Positions 1 to 5,079 of a stretch of DNA of 5,244 nt are shown here, piece after piece. Numbering within the stretch: the first letter of the stretch is position 1; each line of letters starts with the position of its first letter. Under the pieces are notes generated by a model, which saw only the letters and a list, made by a program, of their open reading frames with translations, searched no databases and had not been told where the DNA came from. The DNA comes from an uncultured Clostridia bacterium. GTDB lineage: Bacteria > Bacillota_A > Clostridia > Oscillospirales > Acutalibacteraceae. The position numbers were made by a program, and so were the translations under genes. Where the stretch lies: the NCBI GenBank assembly GCA_937891215.1, contig CALAEU010000315.1, positions 1 to 5,244 of the forward strand. The letters are read 5' to 3'.

Positions 1-6
1 TTCAGG

Positions 7-36
7 TTGATTTGTTTGGTGGGGATGTGGTATAAT
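7..36 (+). promoter_or_regulatory. Sigma-A-like promoter of the peptidase-GNAT-nuclease operon
   Basis: The -10 hexamer TATAAT (31-36) is a perfect consensus and is preceded by TGG (28-30), an extended -10. The best -35 is TTGATT (7-12), four of six matches, with an 18-base spacer. A start site near 43 would give a leader of only about 18 bases, just enough for the ribosome binding site. No operator is visible, but only six bases lie upstream of the -35 in the window. Confidence 0.75.
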
Positions 37-46
37 TATTAAAATT

Positions 47-53
47 GAGGTGA
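47..53 (+). promoter_or_regulatory. Ribosome binding site of the S51 peptidase gene
   Basis: GAGGTGA is a seven-base match to the 3' end of 16S rRNA, with seven bases between it and the ATG at 61. It fixes that ATG as the start and predicts strong initiation. Confidence 0.8.
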
Positions 54-60
54 AGTCATA

Positions 61-849
61 ATGAGCAGAAAAATAGTTGCTATCGGTGGTGGTGAGAACG
101 GAAGAAAACGTTCTGATGGTACACGCTACCCATACGAACTTGCAAATCAAGATAAAGAAATAATCAGACTTACAGGTAAAGAATATCCAAACTTTCTTTT
201 AATTGCACACGCTCAACCATTGGAAAGACAAGAAAGTTACTTTCAGGTAATGGTTGACATTTACGGAGAAATGTATGGCTGTTCCTGTAAAGATTTAAAA
301 AGCAATGCATTAACTAATACTGAACTTGTAAAAAGCCTTGTTGATTGGGCAGACATCATATTTGAGGGTGGTGGAAACACACTTGATATGATTAAACTTT
401 GGAAAGAAACAGGTTTTGACAAAACCTTAAAACAAGCTTGGATTGACGGCAAAGTAATGTGCGGTGTTTCTGCAGGTGCTAACTGTTGGTTTAAAGAATG
501 TTCTTCTGACTCTCTTAAAATCAAGTATGGTGATGACCAACCTCTAATTGGTGTTGAGTGCTTGGGCTTTGTTGACGGATTATTCGTGCCTCATTGTGAT
601 GAAAAAGACCGCCTTGATAATGTAAAAGAGTTATTAAAATCAAGTAAGCAAATTGGATTATCAATGTCAAACTGCACAGCACTTGAAATTGTAGATAATG
701 AATATAGATTGATTACAAGCGATGCTTCTTATCACAATATTGAAGCATTCGGCTTAAAATCATATTGGAAAGACGGCGAATATATAGAAGAATATATTGA
801 TACATCATTGATTTTCAAGCCTCTTGAAGACTTGCTAAAGAAGGAATAA
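61..849 (+). CDS. Peptidase S51 family protein (peptidase E / YgaJ-like)
   Basis: This is a 262-aa cytoplasmic protein with no signal peptide or membrane segment. It begins with a beta strand and glycine turn (IVAIGGGE, residues 5-12). The S51 landmarks follow in order: FEGGGNT (101-107), the nucleophile elbow GVSAGA with Ser137 (135-140), and VPHCDE with the probable catalytic His178 (176-181). Family members are serine peptidases with a class I glutamine amidotransferase-like fold; peptidase E proper cleaves Asp-X dipeptides and cyanophycinases are relatives. The third triad residue varies in the family and cannot be fixed here; the NCTALEI segment (204-210) with Glu209 lies where it is expected. 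The length fits the YgaJ-like branch, slightly longer than enteric PepE (about 229 aa). The substrate is unknown. It is the first gene of a tight operon, and its last codons contain the ribosome binding site of the acetyltransferase gene, so the two are probably translationally coupled. Confidence 0.9.
   Translation: MSRKIVAIGGGENGRKRSDGTRYPYELANQDKEIIRLTGKEYPNFLLIAHAQPLERQESYFQVMVDIYGEMYGCSCKDLKSNALTNTELVKSLVDWADIIFEGGGNTLDMIKLWKETGFDKTLKQAWIDGKVMCGVSAGANCWFKECSSDSLKIKYGDDQPLIGVECLGFVDGLFVPHCDEKDRLDNVKELLKSSKQIGLSMSNCTALEIVDNEYRLITSDASYHNIEAFGLKSYWKDGEYIEEYIDTSLIFKPLEDLLKKE
841..846 (+). promoter_or_regulatory. Ribosome binding site of the GNAT gene, inside the peptidase gene
   Basis: AAGGAA overlaps the last codons of the peptidase gene and lies seven bases before the ATG at 854. 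Ribosomes ending at 849 would be positioned to re-initiate, which argues for translational coupling. Confidence 0.6.
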
Positions 850-853
850 AATT

Positions 854-1405
854 ATGAAACATTACGGAACACAAAGGTTAGAGACAGACAGATTAGTTTT
901 AAGAAGATATGTGAGTGAAGATGCTGTCGCAATGTATAAGAATTGGGCATCCGATTCAGAGGTCACTAAATACTTAATGTGGCAGACACACTCCAGTGAG
1001 GCAATAAGCCAAAGCATTATAAATGAATGGTTAAAAGAATATTCTAACGATAATTATTATCATCGGGCTATCGTATTAAAAGAAATTGGTAATGAGCCTA
1101 TTGGTGATATTGCCGTAGTACATATGAACGAAGAAGTTTCTATGATGCATATCGGGTATTGCATTGGTAGAACTTGGTGGCATCAAGGAATTACATCGGA
1201 AGCACTTAAAACTGTTATGGATTATTTATTTGATGTTGTAGGTATAAATCGTATTGAATCAAGGCATGACCCGAAGAACCCAAATTCAGGCAAGGTAATG
1301 CAAAAATGCGGAATGAAATATGAAGGCACTTTGCGTAGTTCTGATTGGAATAACCAGGGCATCTGTGATGCTTGTTATTATGCTTTGTTAAAGTCAGAGC
1401 GATAA
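854..1405 (+). CDS. GNAT N-acetyltransferase, RimJ/RimL type (Acetyltransf_3-like)
   Basis: This 183-aa cytoplasmic protein has full GNAT length and looks intact. The opening LETDRLVLRRYVSEDA (9-24) is the classic first strand and helix of the RimJ/RimL-like class. EPIGDIAV (81-88) is a central strand. MHIGYCIGRTWWHQGITSEAL (98-118) is motif A, where the HQGIT loop should hold the acetyl-CoA pyrophosphate. NPNSGKVMQKCGMKYEGTLR (142-161) is motif B, with the Asn-x-x-Ser pattern and the usual K-C-G-M-x-x-E-G turn. Family members acetylate protein N-termini, small amines or antibiotics; the sequence does not say which, so no resistance function is claimed. It starts four bases after the peptidase stop. 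A peptidase E-like protein beside a GNAT suggests handling of an acylated peptide or amino acid, but that is inference only. Confidence 0.92.
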   Translation: MKHYGTQRLETDRLVLRRYVSEDAVAMYKNWASDSEVTKYLMWQTHSSEAISQSIINEWLKEYSNDNYYHRAIVLKEIGNEPIGDIAVVHMNEEVSMMHIGYCIGRTWWHQGITSEALKTVMDYLFDVVGINRIESRHDPKNPNSGKVMQKCGMKYEGTLRSSDWNNQGICDACYYALLKSER

Positions 1406-1412
1406 AGAAAAA

Positions 1413-1418
1413 AAGGAG
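1413..1418 (+). promoter_or_regulatory. Ribosome binding site of the PIN-HNH gene
   Basis: AAGGAG is followed by nine bases and the ATG at 1428, in an A-rich 22-base gap after the GNAT stop. It supports this start, which begins directly with the first PIN strand (LLVIFDTN), as expected for a complete domain. Confidence 0.8.
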
Positions 1419-1427
1419 AAAATTGTA

Positions 1428-2915
1428 ATGCTACTAGTTATTTTCGATACAAATGCGTTGTTAGACCTTTATATGATTCATCCATTAGCTTTGGAAGAAA
1501 TTATATCTAAGTTTGAAAAAGAAAAAGCAATGTTTTGGTTGCCAGAACAAGTGTATTGGGAATTTAATAACCATTCAAAGAAAAAAAGAGAATGTGCATT
1601 AAATGTAATAAAAAACGCCTCTACAAGTGCTCGTGATAAGATTGCTCAAACAAGCGACCAGATAAAAAAAGAACTTTTATATTTAAAAAATAATGCCATT
1701 TTAGCAGATGAAAAAATCATTAGTGAAATTGAGGAAAAACTTAATGAAATAAGATATCAGATTAAGGATGAACTTGAAGCACTAAACACTGAATATAAAA
1801 AAAGAATGGGAATAATTTCGGAATCCCAAGATGTTATTGACATGTTTGTTAATCAAATACATAAAGCAAACCCGCCATATCTTCTAACAGAAGTTCAACG
1901 AATTGAATTATATGAGGAAGGAGAACTGCGTAGCAAGTATAATATCCCACCAGGATTAACAGATATAGATAAGGAAGACTCAAATAAAGCCGTGATTTAT
2001 CGCCGTCGTTATGGTGATTTTTTGATATGGAAAGATGTACTTAGAAAAACAACTGAATTAGTTCACACTCTAAAAGATGAAGATAAATTATGTGTTGTTT
2101 TTGTGGAAAACGAAAAGAAGGGCGATTGGTGGATAAAACGAGGAGAACCCACTATCGCACCAGAACTAAAGGAAGAATTTGATTCTATCGCAAAAGGAAA
2201 AGCTGAATTTGAGATGATGAACTTTACAGACTTTTTAACAAAGTATTGTAATAAATTCAGAATAGGAACTACAACCGTAGAATCGTTAGTTGCAAAGAAT
2301 AAATACAAAGAAAATGTAATCTGCGATATTTTAAGTAACGCAGAAGAAATACTGAAAAAAGAGTTGTTGGAGTATTATTCATCATCAACAAAATATGAAC
2401 ATTTATTTAATAGCAAAAGTTATTTTGGTGGTGTTTTTAATTCAGTAAAAGAATTCAAATTAGATGTAAAGAAAGTTGAAAACATTTCAATCGAAGAAGA
2501 TGAAGTATTGCGCTTATTTGCAAGAATTGAATTCGATTCTTCCGGGGAAGTTACCGAATACATTAATAGTAAACAAACTGAAACAGGAATTGTGAGAAAT
2601 ACACATACTGTCGTTATGAAGGTTGAGTTATCTATTGATTATTCTCAAGGATATGATAATAGCCATTATGATACTGGGAAAGTATATATACAAGGCTTTC
2701 AAAAACTTAAAGGGCATAATATAAAAGCATTAAAGAATCAAGTTTTTGAAAGAGATTCATATGCATGTCAAATGTGTGGAAAATCAATTTATGAAGGTGC
2801 ATTATTGGAGATAGACCGTATTATCCCATTAAGTCTTGGTGGTACAAATGATTTAGACAACTTACGTACTCTTTGTACTGAATGTCACAATATAAAGGAT
2901 ATTTCGATTATGTAG
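1428..2915 (+). CDS. PIN-like domain and HNH endonuclease fusion protein
   Basis: This 495-aa protein carries two nuclease modules. Residues 1-275 look like the long PIN-like family (PIN_8/DUF4935 type): VIFDTNALLDLY (4-15) supplies Asp7, LPEQVYWEF (38-46) supplies Glu45, RYGDFLIW (194-201) supplies Asp197, and FVENEKKGDWW (225-235) matches the usual T-D-D-x-K-x-D-W-W end. A charged helical, probably coiled-coil insert fills about 65-130. Residues 285-430 hold an unrecognised domain, probably beta-rich after 335. Residues 430-495 form a zinc-type HNH domain: Cys447/Cys450, LEIDRIIP (460-467), GGTNDLDNL (471-479), and Cys483/Cys486-His487. Arg464 stands where the general-base His usually is. 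PIN domains are metal-dependent ribonucleases and HNH domains nick DNA, so a dual-substrate defence or toxin-like effector is plausible but inferred. It is the last gene of the three-gene run. No antitoxin is recognised beside it. Confidence 0.85.
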   Translation: MLLVIFDTNALLDLYMIHPLALEEIISKFEKEKAMFWLPEQVYWEFNNHSKKKRECALNVIKNASTSARDKIAQTSDQIKKELLYLKNNAILADEKIISEIEEKLNEIRYQIKDELEALNTEYKKRMGIISESQDVIDMFVNQIHKANPPYLLTEVQRIELYEEGELRSKYNIPPGLTDIDKEDSNKAVIYRRRYGDFLIWKDVLRKTTELVHTLKDEDKLCVVFVENEKKGDWWIKRGEPTIAPELKEEFDSIAKGKAEFEMMNFTDFLTKYCNKFRIGTTTVESLVAKNKYKENVICDILSNAEEILKKELLEYYSSSTKYEHLFNSKSYFGGVFNSVKEFKLDVKKVENISIEEDEVLRLFARIEFDSSGEVTEYINSKQTETGIVRNTHTVVMKVELSIDYSQGYDNSHYDTGKVYIQGFQKLKGHNIKALKNQVFERDSYACQMCGKSIYEGALLEIDRIIPLSLGGTNDLDNLRTLCTECHNIKDISIM

Positions 2916-3009
2916 TTTTTATTTACAGAAGTAAAATTCTCCATCTTACATCTTACTATAACAAAACAACTAAACTATATTTTAATATCTAATTTATACA
3001 CTTTAAAGC
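2916..3009. other. AT-rich intergenic stretch after the PIN-HNH gene
   Basis: There is no open frame with a ribosome binding site on either strand and no recognisable promoter or repeat. It reads as the 3' untranslated region of the left operon, leading to the hairpin that follows. Confidence 0.5.
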
Positions 3010-3051
3010 GAACAAGCACTCTGGTTTTGTATCTTTCCAGAGTGCTTGTTC
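3010..3051 (+). terminator. Perfect 15-bp hairpin ending the left operon
   Basis: GAACAAGCACTCTGG (3010-3024) and its exact complement (3037-3051) flank a 12-base loop. With base 3052 bulged, four more pairs form (3006-3009 with 3053-3056). It lies 95 bases after the PIN-HNH stop, where a terminator is expected. Neither strand has a proper U tract after the stem, so it is an atypical intrinsic terminator or an RNA-stabilising or processing stem. It could serve both strands. Confidence 0.6.
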
Positions 3052-3098
3052 AGCTTATTAGCATAAATACTACATTAATTACATATTTAAGAAAATCA

Positions 3099-3124
3099 CA
3101 AGGCAGAAGTAAACTTCCGCCCTG
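3099..3124 (-). terminator. Hairpin terminator after the zinc-ribbon gene
   Basis: Read on the minus strand, CAGGGCGGAAG and CTTCTGCCTTG pair over 11 positions around a TTTA loop, starting 15 bases past the zinc-ribbon stop and followed by TGATTTTCTT. Two pairs are G-U on the minus strand but would be A-C mismatches on the + strand, so folding favours the minus transcript. The U tract is moderate. On the + strand the stem is followed by TTTTT, so weak bidirectional use is possible. Confidence 0.65.
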
Positions 3125-3139
3125 CTTTTTCATAAAAAA

Positions 3140-3283
3140 TTAGTAACTAATTCTGTAATATGTTGTCTTATGACATTTTGGACAAGGTGGCAATGTGTCA
3201 GTGTTATCATCAAGAACAACAATTGTTCCACAGCATACACATCGGTATGTACCTTTTCCAGGCTTTTCACCAGTATTAAACAT
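3140..3283 (-). CDS. Small zinc-ribbon protein (47 aa)
   Basis: This short frame encodes a 47-aa protein opening MFNTGEKPGKGTYRC. It has two CxxC knuckles, Cys15-x-x-Cys18 and Cys34-x-x-Cys37 (PPCPKC), separated by a short acidic turn (LDDNTDT, 24-30). This is the layout of a single zinc ribbon, and the TGEKPGKGTY start with the DTLPPCPKC segment recalls small zinc ribbon-containing proteins seen widely in Firmicutes; their role is not established. A strong AAAGGAGGA site (3291-3299) with seven bases to the ATG confirms translation. Cys17 is an extra cysteine inside the first knuckle. The gene lies 37 bases after the 39-aa gene on the same strand, is probably co-transcribed with it, and is followed by a hairpin. 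Confidence 0.85.
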   Translation of the reverse strand: MFNTGEKPGKGTYRCVCCGTIVVLDDNTDTLPPCPKCHKTTYYRISY

Positions 3284-3290
3284 AACTATC

Positions 3291-3299
3291 TCCTCCTTT
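3291..3299 (-). promoter_or_regulatory. Strong ribosome binding site of the zinc-ribbon gene
   Basis: On the minus strand AAAGGAGGA sits seven bases before the ATG at 3283. It is the strongest Shine-Dalgarno sequence in the window and is the main proof that this tiny frame is a real gene. Confidence 0.85.
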
Positions 3300-3320
3300 C
3301 AAGATTAATTGTGCGTTAGT

Positions 3321-3440
3321 TTAATTAGGGGTCGACCTACGGTGACCTTTAACTTTTGTTCCATCCGCCTTTTTATAAGGTTTTACAGGAACAATCTTCT
3401 TTTGTTGTTTGCCAGATGTACTGGTTTTTGTCTTTGCCAT
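3321..3440 (-). CDS. Small basic protein (39 aa), function unknown
   Basis: This frame encodes 39 residues. The N-terminal third is rich in Lys, Thr, Ser and Gln (MAKTKTSTSGKQQKK). It is followed by IVPVKPYKKADGTKVKGHRR and a short STPN tail. It is strongly basic, has no hydrophobic segment and no cysteines. The pattern V-K-x-Y-x-(R/K)-x-D-G-T-x-V-(K/R)-G-(H/Y) resembles small basic proteins found near mobile genes, as I recall them; no function is known to me. Nucleic-acid binding would fit the charge but is a guess. The ribosome binding site is modest (AAGG at 3450-3453, nine bases upstream, within GGAAAGGTAAGG). It precedes the zinc-ribbon gene in an apparent two-gene unit. No convincing promoter of its own was found, so it may depend on read-through from the ATPase gene. 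Confidence 0.7.
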   Translation of the reverse strand: MAKTKTSTSGKQQKKIVPVKPYKKADGTKVKGHRRSTPN

Positions 3441-3489
3441 TCAAACAAACCTTACCTTTCCTGACGGCGCACTTTTAATCTTGAAGTCA

Positions 3490-3518
3490 TTGACAATCAA
3501 GTTGTTTTGTGTTAACAT
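3490..3518 (+). promoter_or_regulatory. Promoter of the candidate small RNA
   Basis: A perfect -35 TTGACA (3490-3495), a 17-base spacer and -10 TAACAT (3513-3518, four of six matches) with TGT in the extended -10 position (3510-3512). Transcription should start near 3525, exactly where the first stem-loop begins. An inverted repeat, AACATAC (3514-3520) and GTATGTT (3536-3542), overlaps the -10 and could be an operator. Confidence 0.65.
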
Positions 3519-3524
3519 ACTTTA

Positions 3525-3608
3525 CATAACCTGGGGTATGTTGCGGGTCCAACCGTCAATATTCCCTATATGAAGAAGGTGACTTTGCCGAGTCGCCTTT
3601 TTCTTTTT
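3525..3608 (+). ncRNA. Candidate structured small RNA, about 84 nt
   Basis: The interval runs from the predicted start of the promoter above to a strong terminator. It contains three consecutive foldings: stem-loop 1 at 3525-3540 (CATA/TATG and CC/GG with one bulged A), stem-loop 2 at 3541-3559 (TTGCGG with CCG-T-CAA, loop GTCCAA), a single-stranded linker at 3560-3571, and the terminator stem at 3572-3603 with its U tail. No open frame with a ribosome binding site lies inside. It is transcribed against the minus-strand genes, opposite the space between the ATPase stop and the 39-aa start, so it could be an antisense regulator of that leader or an independent trans-acting RNA. I do not recognise its family. 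Confidence 0.55.
3572..3608 (+). terminator. Rho-independent terminator of the small RNA
   Basis: GAAGAAGGTGACT (3572-3584) pairs with AGTCGCCTTTTTC (3591-3603) around loop TTGCCG, 13 pairs including two G-U pairs that exist only on the + strand. Eleven bases, all but one T, run from 3598 to 3608. The orientation therefore points to + strand termination, stopping transcription just before the 3' end of the oppositely oriented ATPase gene. Confidence 0.85.
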
Positions 3609-3609
3609 G

Positions 3610-4878
3610 TTAAATTTTTGGTATTTCCCCGAATGCACCACTAAGATATTTCTTTGCAATATCATCACTAGTTCTTGTGCCAGGGAAAGTTGATAAACGT
3701 TTTATTGAACTTTCACCGTACTTATTTTTATGCAAGAACCAAACTTGGTCTCGTCTAACATTATTCTTTAATAATAAAGTGTCATGACTACTGCATATTA
3801 GTTGTGCATTAAAAGGATTTAATTCTTGTGAATTAAATAACTCAACTATTATTCTTGTAAGATTAGGATGTAACCCATTTTCAATTTCATCAACAAATAT
3901 AACACCACCAGATTTCAAGGTGTCAAATATTGCAGGTAATATACCAAACAATTTTATAGTTCCGTTAGACTCGAATTGTAAAAAAGGTAATGTTATCTCA
4001 CCAGTAATTTTTCTGTCTTTGTATACGTTATGTACTGACTCCACATCTACTTTAAAATTCTTTATTACAAACTCTCGACTTTCAAAATCATTGCTAAGTT
4101 GAATTCTTTTATTCACTTCCTCTTTTTCAAGAGAAACATTTATTTTTTTAATTGTTTGGTCTGCAAGCTTGATGAAATTAGTGTAAAAATCCAAATCGTC
4201 TTCACTTAATTCATCAGTAAAACTCTGTACACTATTTAACGAAGCCATATTAACCACTTTTATAGAATCAATTTCATTGTATATTCGAACAGCGAGTGGA
4301 TTATTTAAGAACATAGCCATTGAAAGACATAACACATCTTCTTTAACTGTCGAACGGAAATTTTCAAATGACTTCAAATCACTTTTTACAACAATATCTT
4401 CAAATTTTTCTGAAGTTCTCTCAAGCAACATTTCTTTACGTTTATTTTTTCTATATAAAAATTCCTTTACTATTTTTTTATTTAGAATTTCAAAACCATA
4501 TGAATATTGGATATTGTTTATTTTAATCTCAATTGTATAACAAGTAGATACATCTTTGTATCCTTCTTTAAATTTAAAGAAGTTTCGTTGTCCTGTTACT
4601 TCATAATTTATCTGGGAGTTATCAAGAAACTGTTGATTATTAGTTGCGATAATTGGAGATAAAGTTAGTATTTGCTTCATACTTAAAAGAGCCTTAAAAA
4701 TATTACTTTTGCCCGAACCATTAAATCCATAGATATAGCTAACATAATTATAGCGTTTATCACCATCAATAAATGTGTTGGTTTCTAAATACTCTTTTTT
4801 AGTTGACTCAACTTGTGTGGAAATACCAACTGTTCCAGAAAATGGTCCATAATTTGTCACTTCAAAAGAAACTAACAT
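3610..4878 (-). CDS. AAA/ABC-type ATPase, COG1106 class (AbiLi-like)
   Basis: This is a 422-aa cytoplasmic ATPase of the SMC/RecF-like AAA_15/AAA_21 group. From the ATG at 4878 the N-terminus MLVSFEVTNYGPF is the usual first strand; Walker A is GFNGSGKSN (51-59); a variable helical and strand region spans about 65-290; a signature-like FESNGT (302-307) follows; Walker B is VIFVDEIE (326-333); the H-loop is SSHD with His365; and the end is YLSGAFGEIP (411-420), a tail typical of COG1106. An upstream GTG at 4887 keeps the frame open, but AAAGGGTGG covers it and fits the ATG with correct spacing, and the predicted leader is too short for the GTG. Related ATPases (AbiLi and relatives) act in phage-abortive systems, usually with an RloB/AbiLii nuclease partner encoded next door. 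No such gene follows here. The motor motifs are intact, so it should hydrolyse ATP; a defence role is inferred. Confidence 0.88.
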   Translation of the reverse strand: MLVSFEVTNYGPFSGTVGISTQVESTKKEYLETNTFIDGDKRYNYVSYIYGFNGSGKSNIFKALLSMKQILTLSPIIATNNQQFLDNSQINYEVTGQRNFFKFKEGYKDVSTCYTIEIKINNIQYSYGFEILNKKIVKEFLYRKNKRKEMLLERTSEKFEDIVVKSDLKSFENFRSTVKEDVLCLSMAMFLNNPLAVRIYNEIDSIKVVNMASLNSVQSFTDELSEDDLDFYTNFIKLADQTIKKINVSLEKEEVNKRIQLSNDFESREFVIKNFKVDVESVHNVYKDRKITGEITLPFLQFESNGTIKLFGILPAIFDTLKSGGVIFVDEIENGLHPNLTRIIVELFNSQELNPFNAQLICSSHDTLLLKNNVRRDQVWFLHKNKYGESSIKRLSTFPGTRTSDDIAKKYLSGAFGEIPKI

Positions 4879-4883
4879 ATTTA

Positions 4884-4892
4884 CCACCCTTT
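4884..4892 (-). promoter_or_regulatory. Ribosome binding site deciding the ATPase start
   Basis: On the minus strand AAAGGGTGG ends five bases before the ATG at 4878, with its AAAGG core nine bases away. It overlaps the in-frame GTG at 4887, which has no site of its own, so the ATG is the start. Confidence 0.75.
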
Positions 4893-4900
4893 CAATATAT

Positions 4901-4929
4901 AATATACACTCAAAAGCTTATTTTGTCAA
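4901..4929 (-). promoter_or_regulatory. Near-consensus promoter of the ATPase gene
   Basis: Read on the minus strand: TTGACA (4929-4924), a 17-base spacer, then TATATT (4906-4901), matching 11 of 12 consensus bases. Transcription would start near 4894, about 16 bases before the ATG at 4878. This is the best promoter in the window, so the ATPase should be strongly expressed unless repressed. Confidence 0.8.
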
Positions 4930-4941
4930 GGGGTTATTTGC

Positions 4942-4968
4942 TAATTTTGCATAATTTTTACAAAATTA
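4942..4968. repeat. Inverted repeat upstream of the ATPase promoter
   Basis: TAATTTTG (4942-4949) and its exact complement CAAAATTA (4961-4968) are separated by 11 bases, giving a centre-to-centre distance of 19. The repeat lies 12 bases upstream of the -35, where a dimeric regulator or an AT-rich UP element could act. In DNA this AT-rich, chance formation is quite possible. Confidence 0.35.
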
Positions 4969-5079
4969 CTCAATAGCACAATGAAAAAACATCAAAAATA
5001 TTTGTTTTATTGCGAAATTATTCAAAATTGTGGCTTTAATATCAAAATGTTTTTTCTTTTACATTTCATATCACCAGTC
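4969..5079. other. AT-rich gap without a gene
   Basis: The stretch between the ATPase control region and the right-hand hairpin is about 75-80% A+T. I see no ribosome binding site, convincing promoter or repeat in it. It separates the ATPase gene from whatever lies to the right, so the two are not in one operon. Confidence 0.5.

Noticed and set aside
261..524. Minus-strand open frame inside the peptidase gene
   Set aside because: It is antisense to conserved S51 motifs (GGGNT, GVSAGA) and lacks a ribosome binding site.
2063..2308. Minus-strand open frame inside the PIN-HNH gene
   Set aside because: It is a shadow of the conserved DWW region of the PIN domain, with no ribosome binding site and a Ser/Phe-rich composition typical of antisense of Lys/Glu-rich coding.
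3525..3608. Likeness to a tracrRNA or other CRISPR guide tail (serial stems, CCGAGTCG near the terminator)
   Set aside because: There is no anti-repeat, no CRISPR repeat and no cas gene in the window; the short match is likely coincidence, as serial stems with a GC-rich terminator are general.
3321..3608. Type I toxin-antitoxin reading (39-aa peptide as toxin with antisense RNA)
   Set aside because: Type I toxins are usually short hydrophobic membrane peptides; this peptide is basic and has no hydrophobic segment.
3570..3644. Short + strand frame of 24 codons starting MKKVTLPSRLFLF
   Set aside because: It has no ribosome binding site and its codons are the terminator stem and U tract followed by the antisense of the ATPase C-terminus.
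3920..4540. Two + strand open frames opposite the ATPase gene (3920-4102 and 4277-4540)
   Set aside because: Both are antisense of the intact ATPase coding sequence, without start signals.
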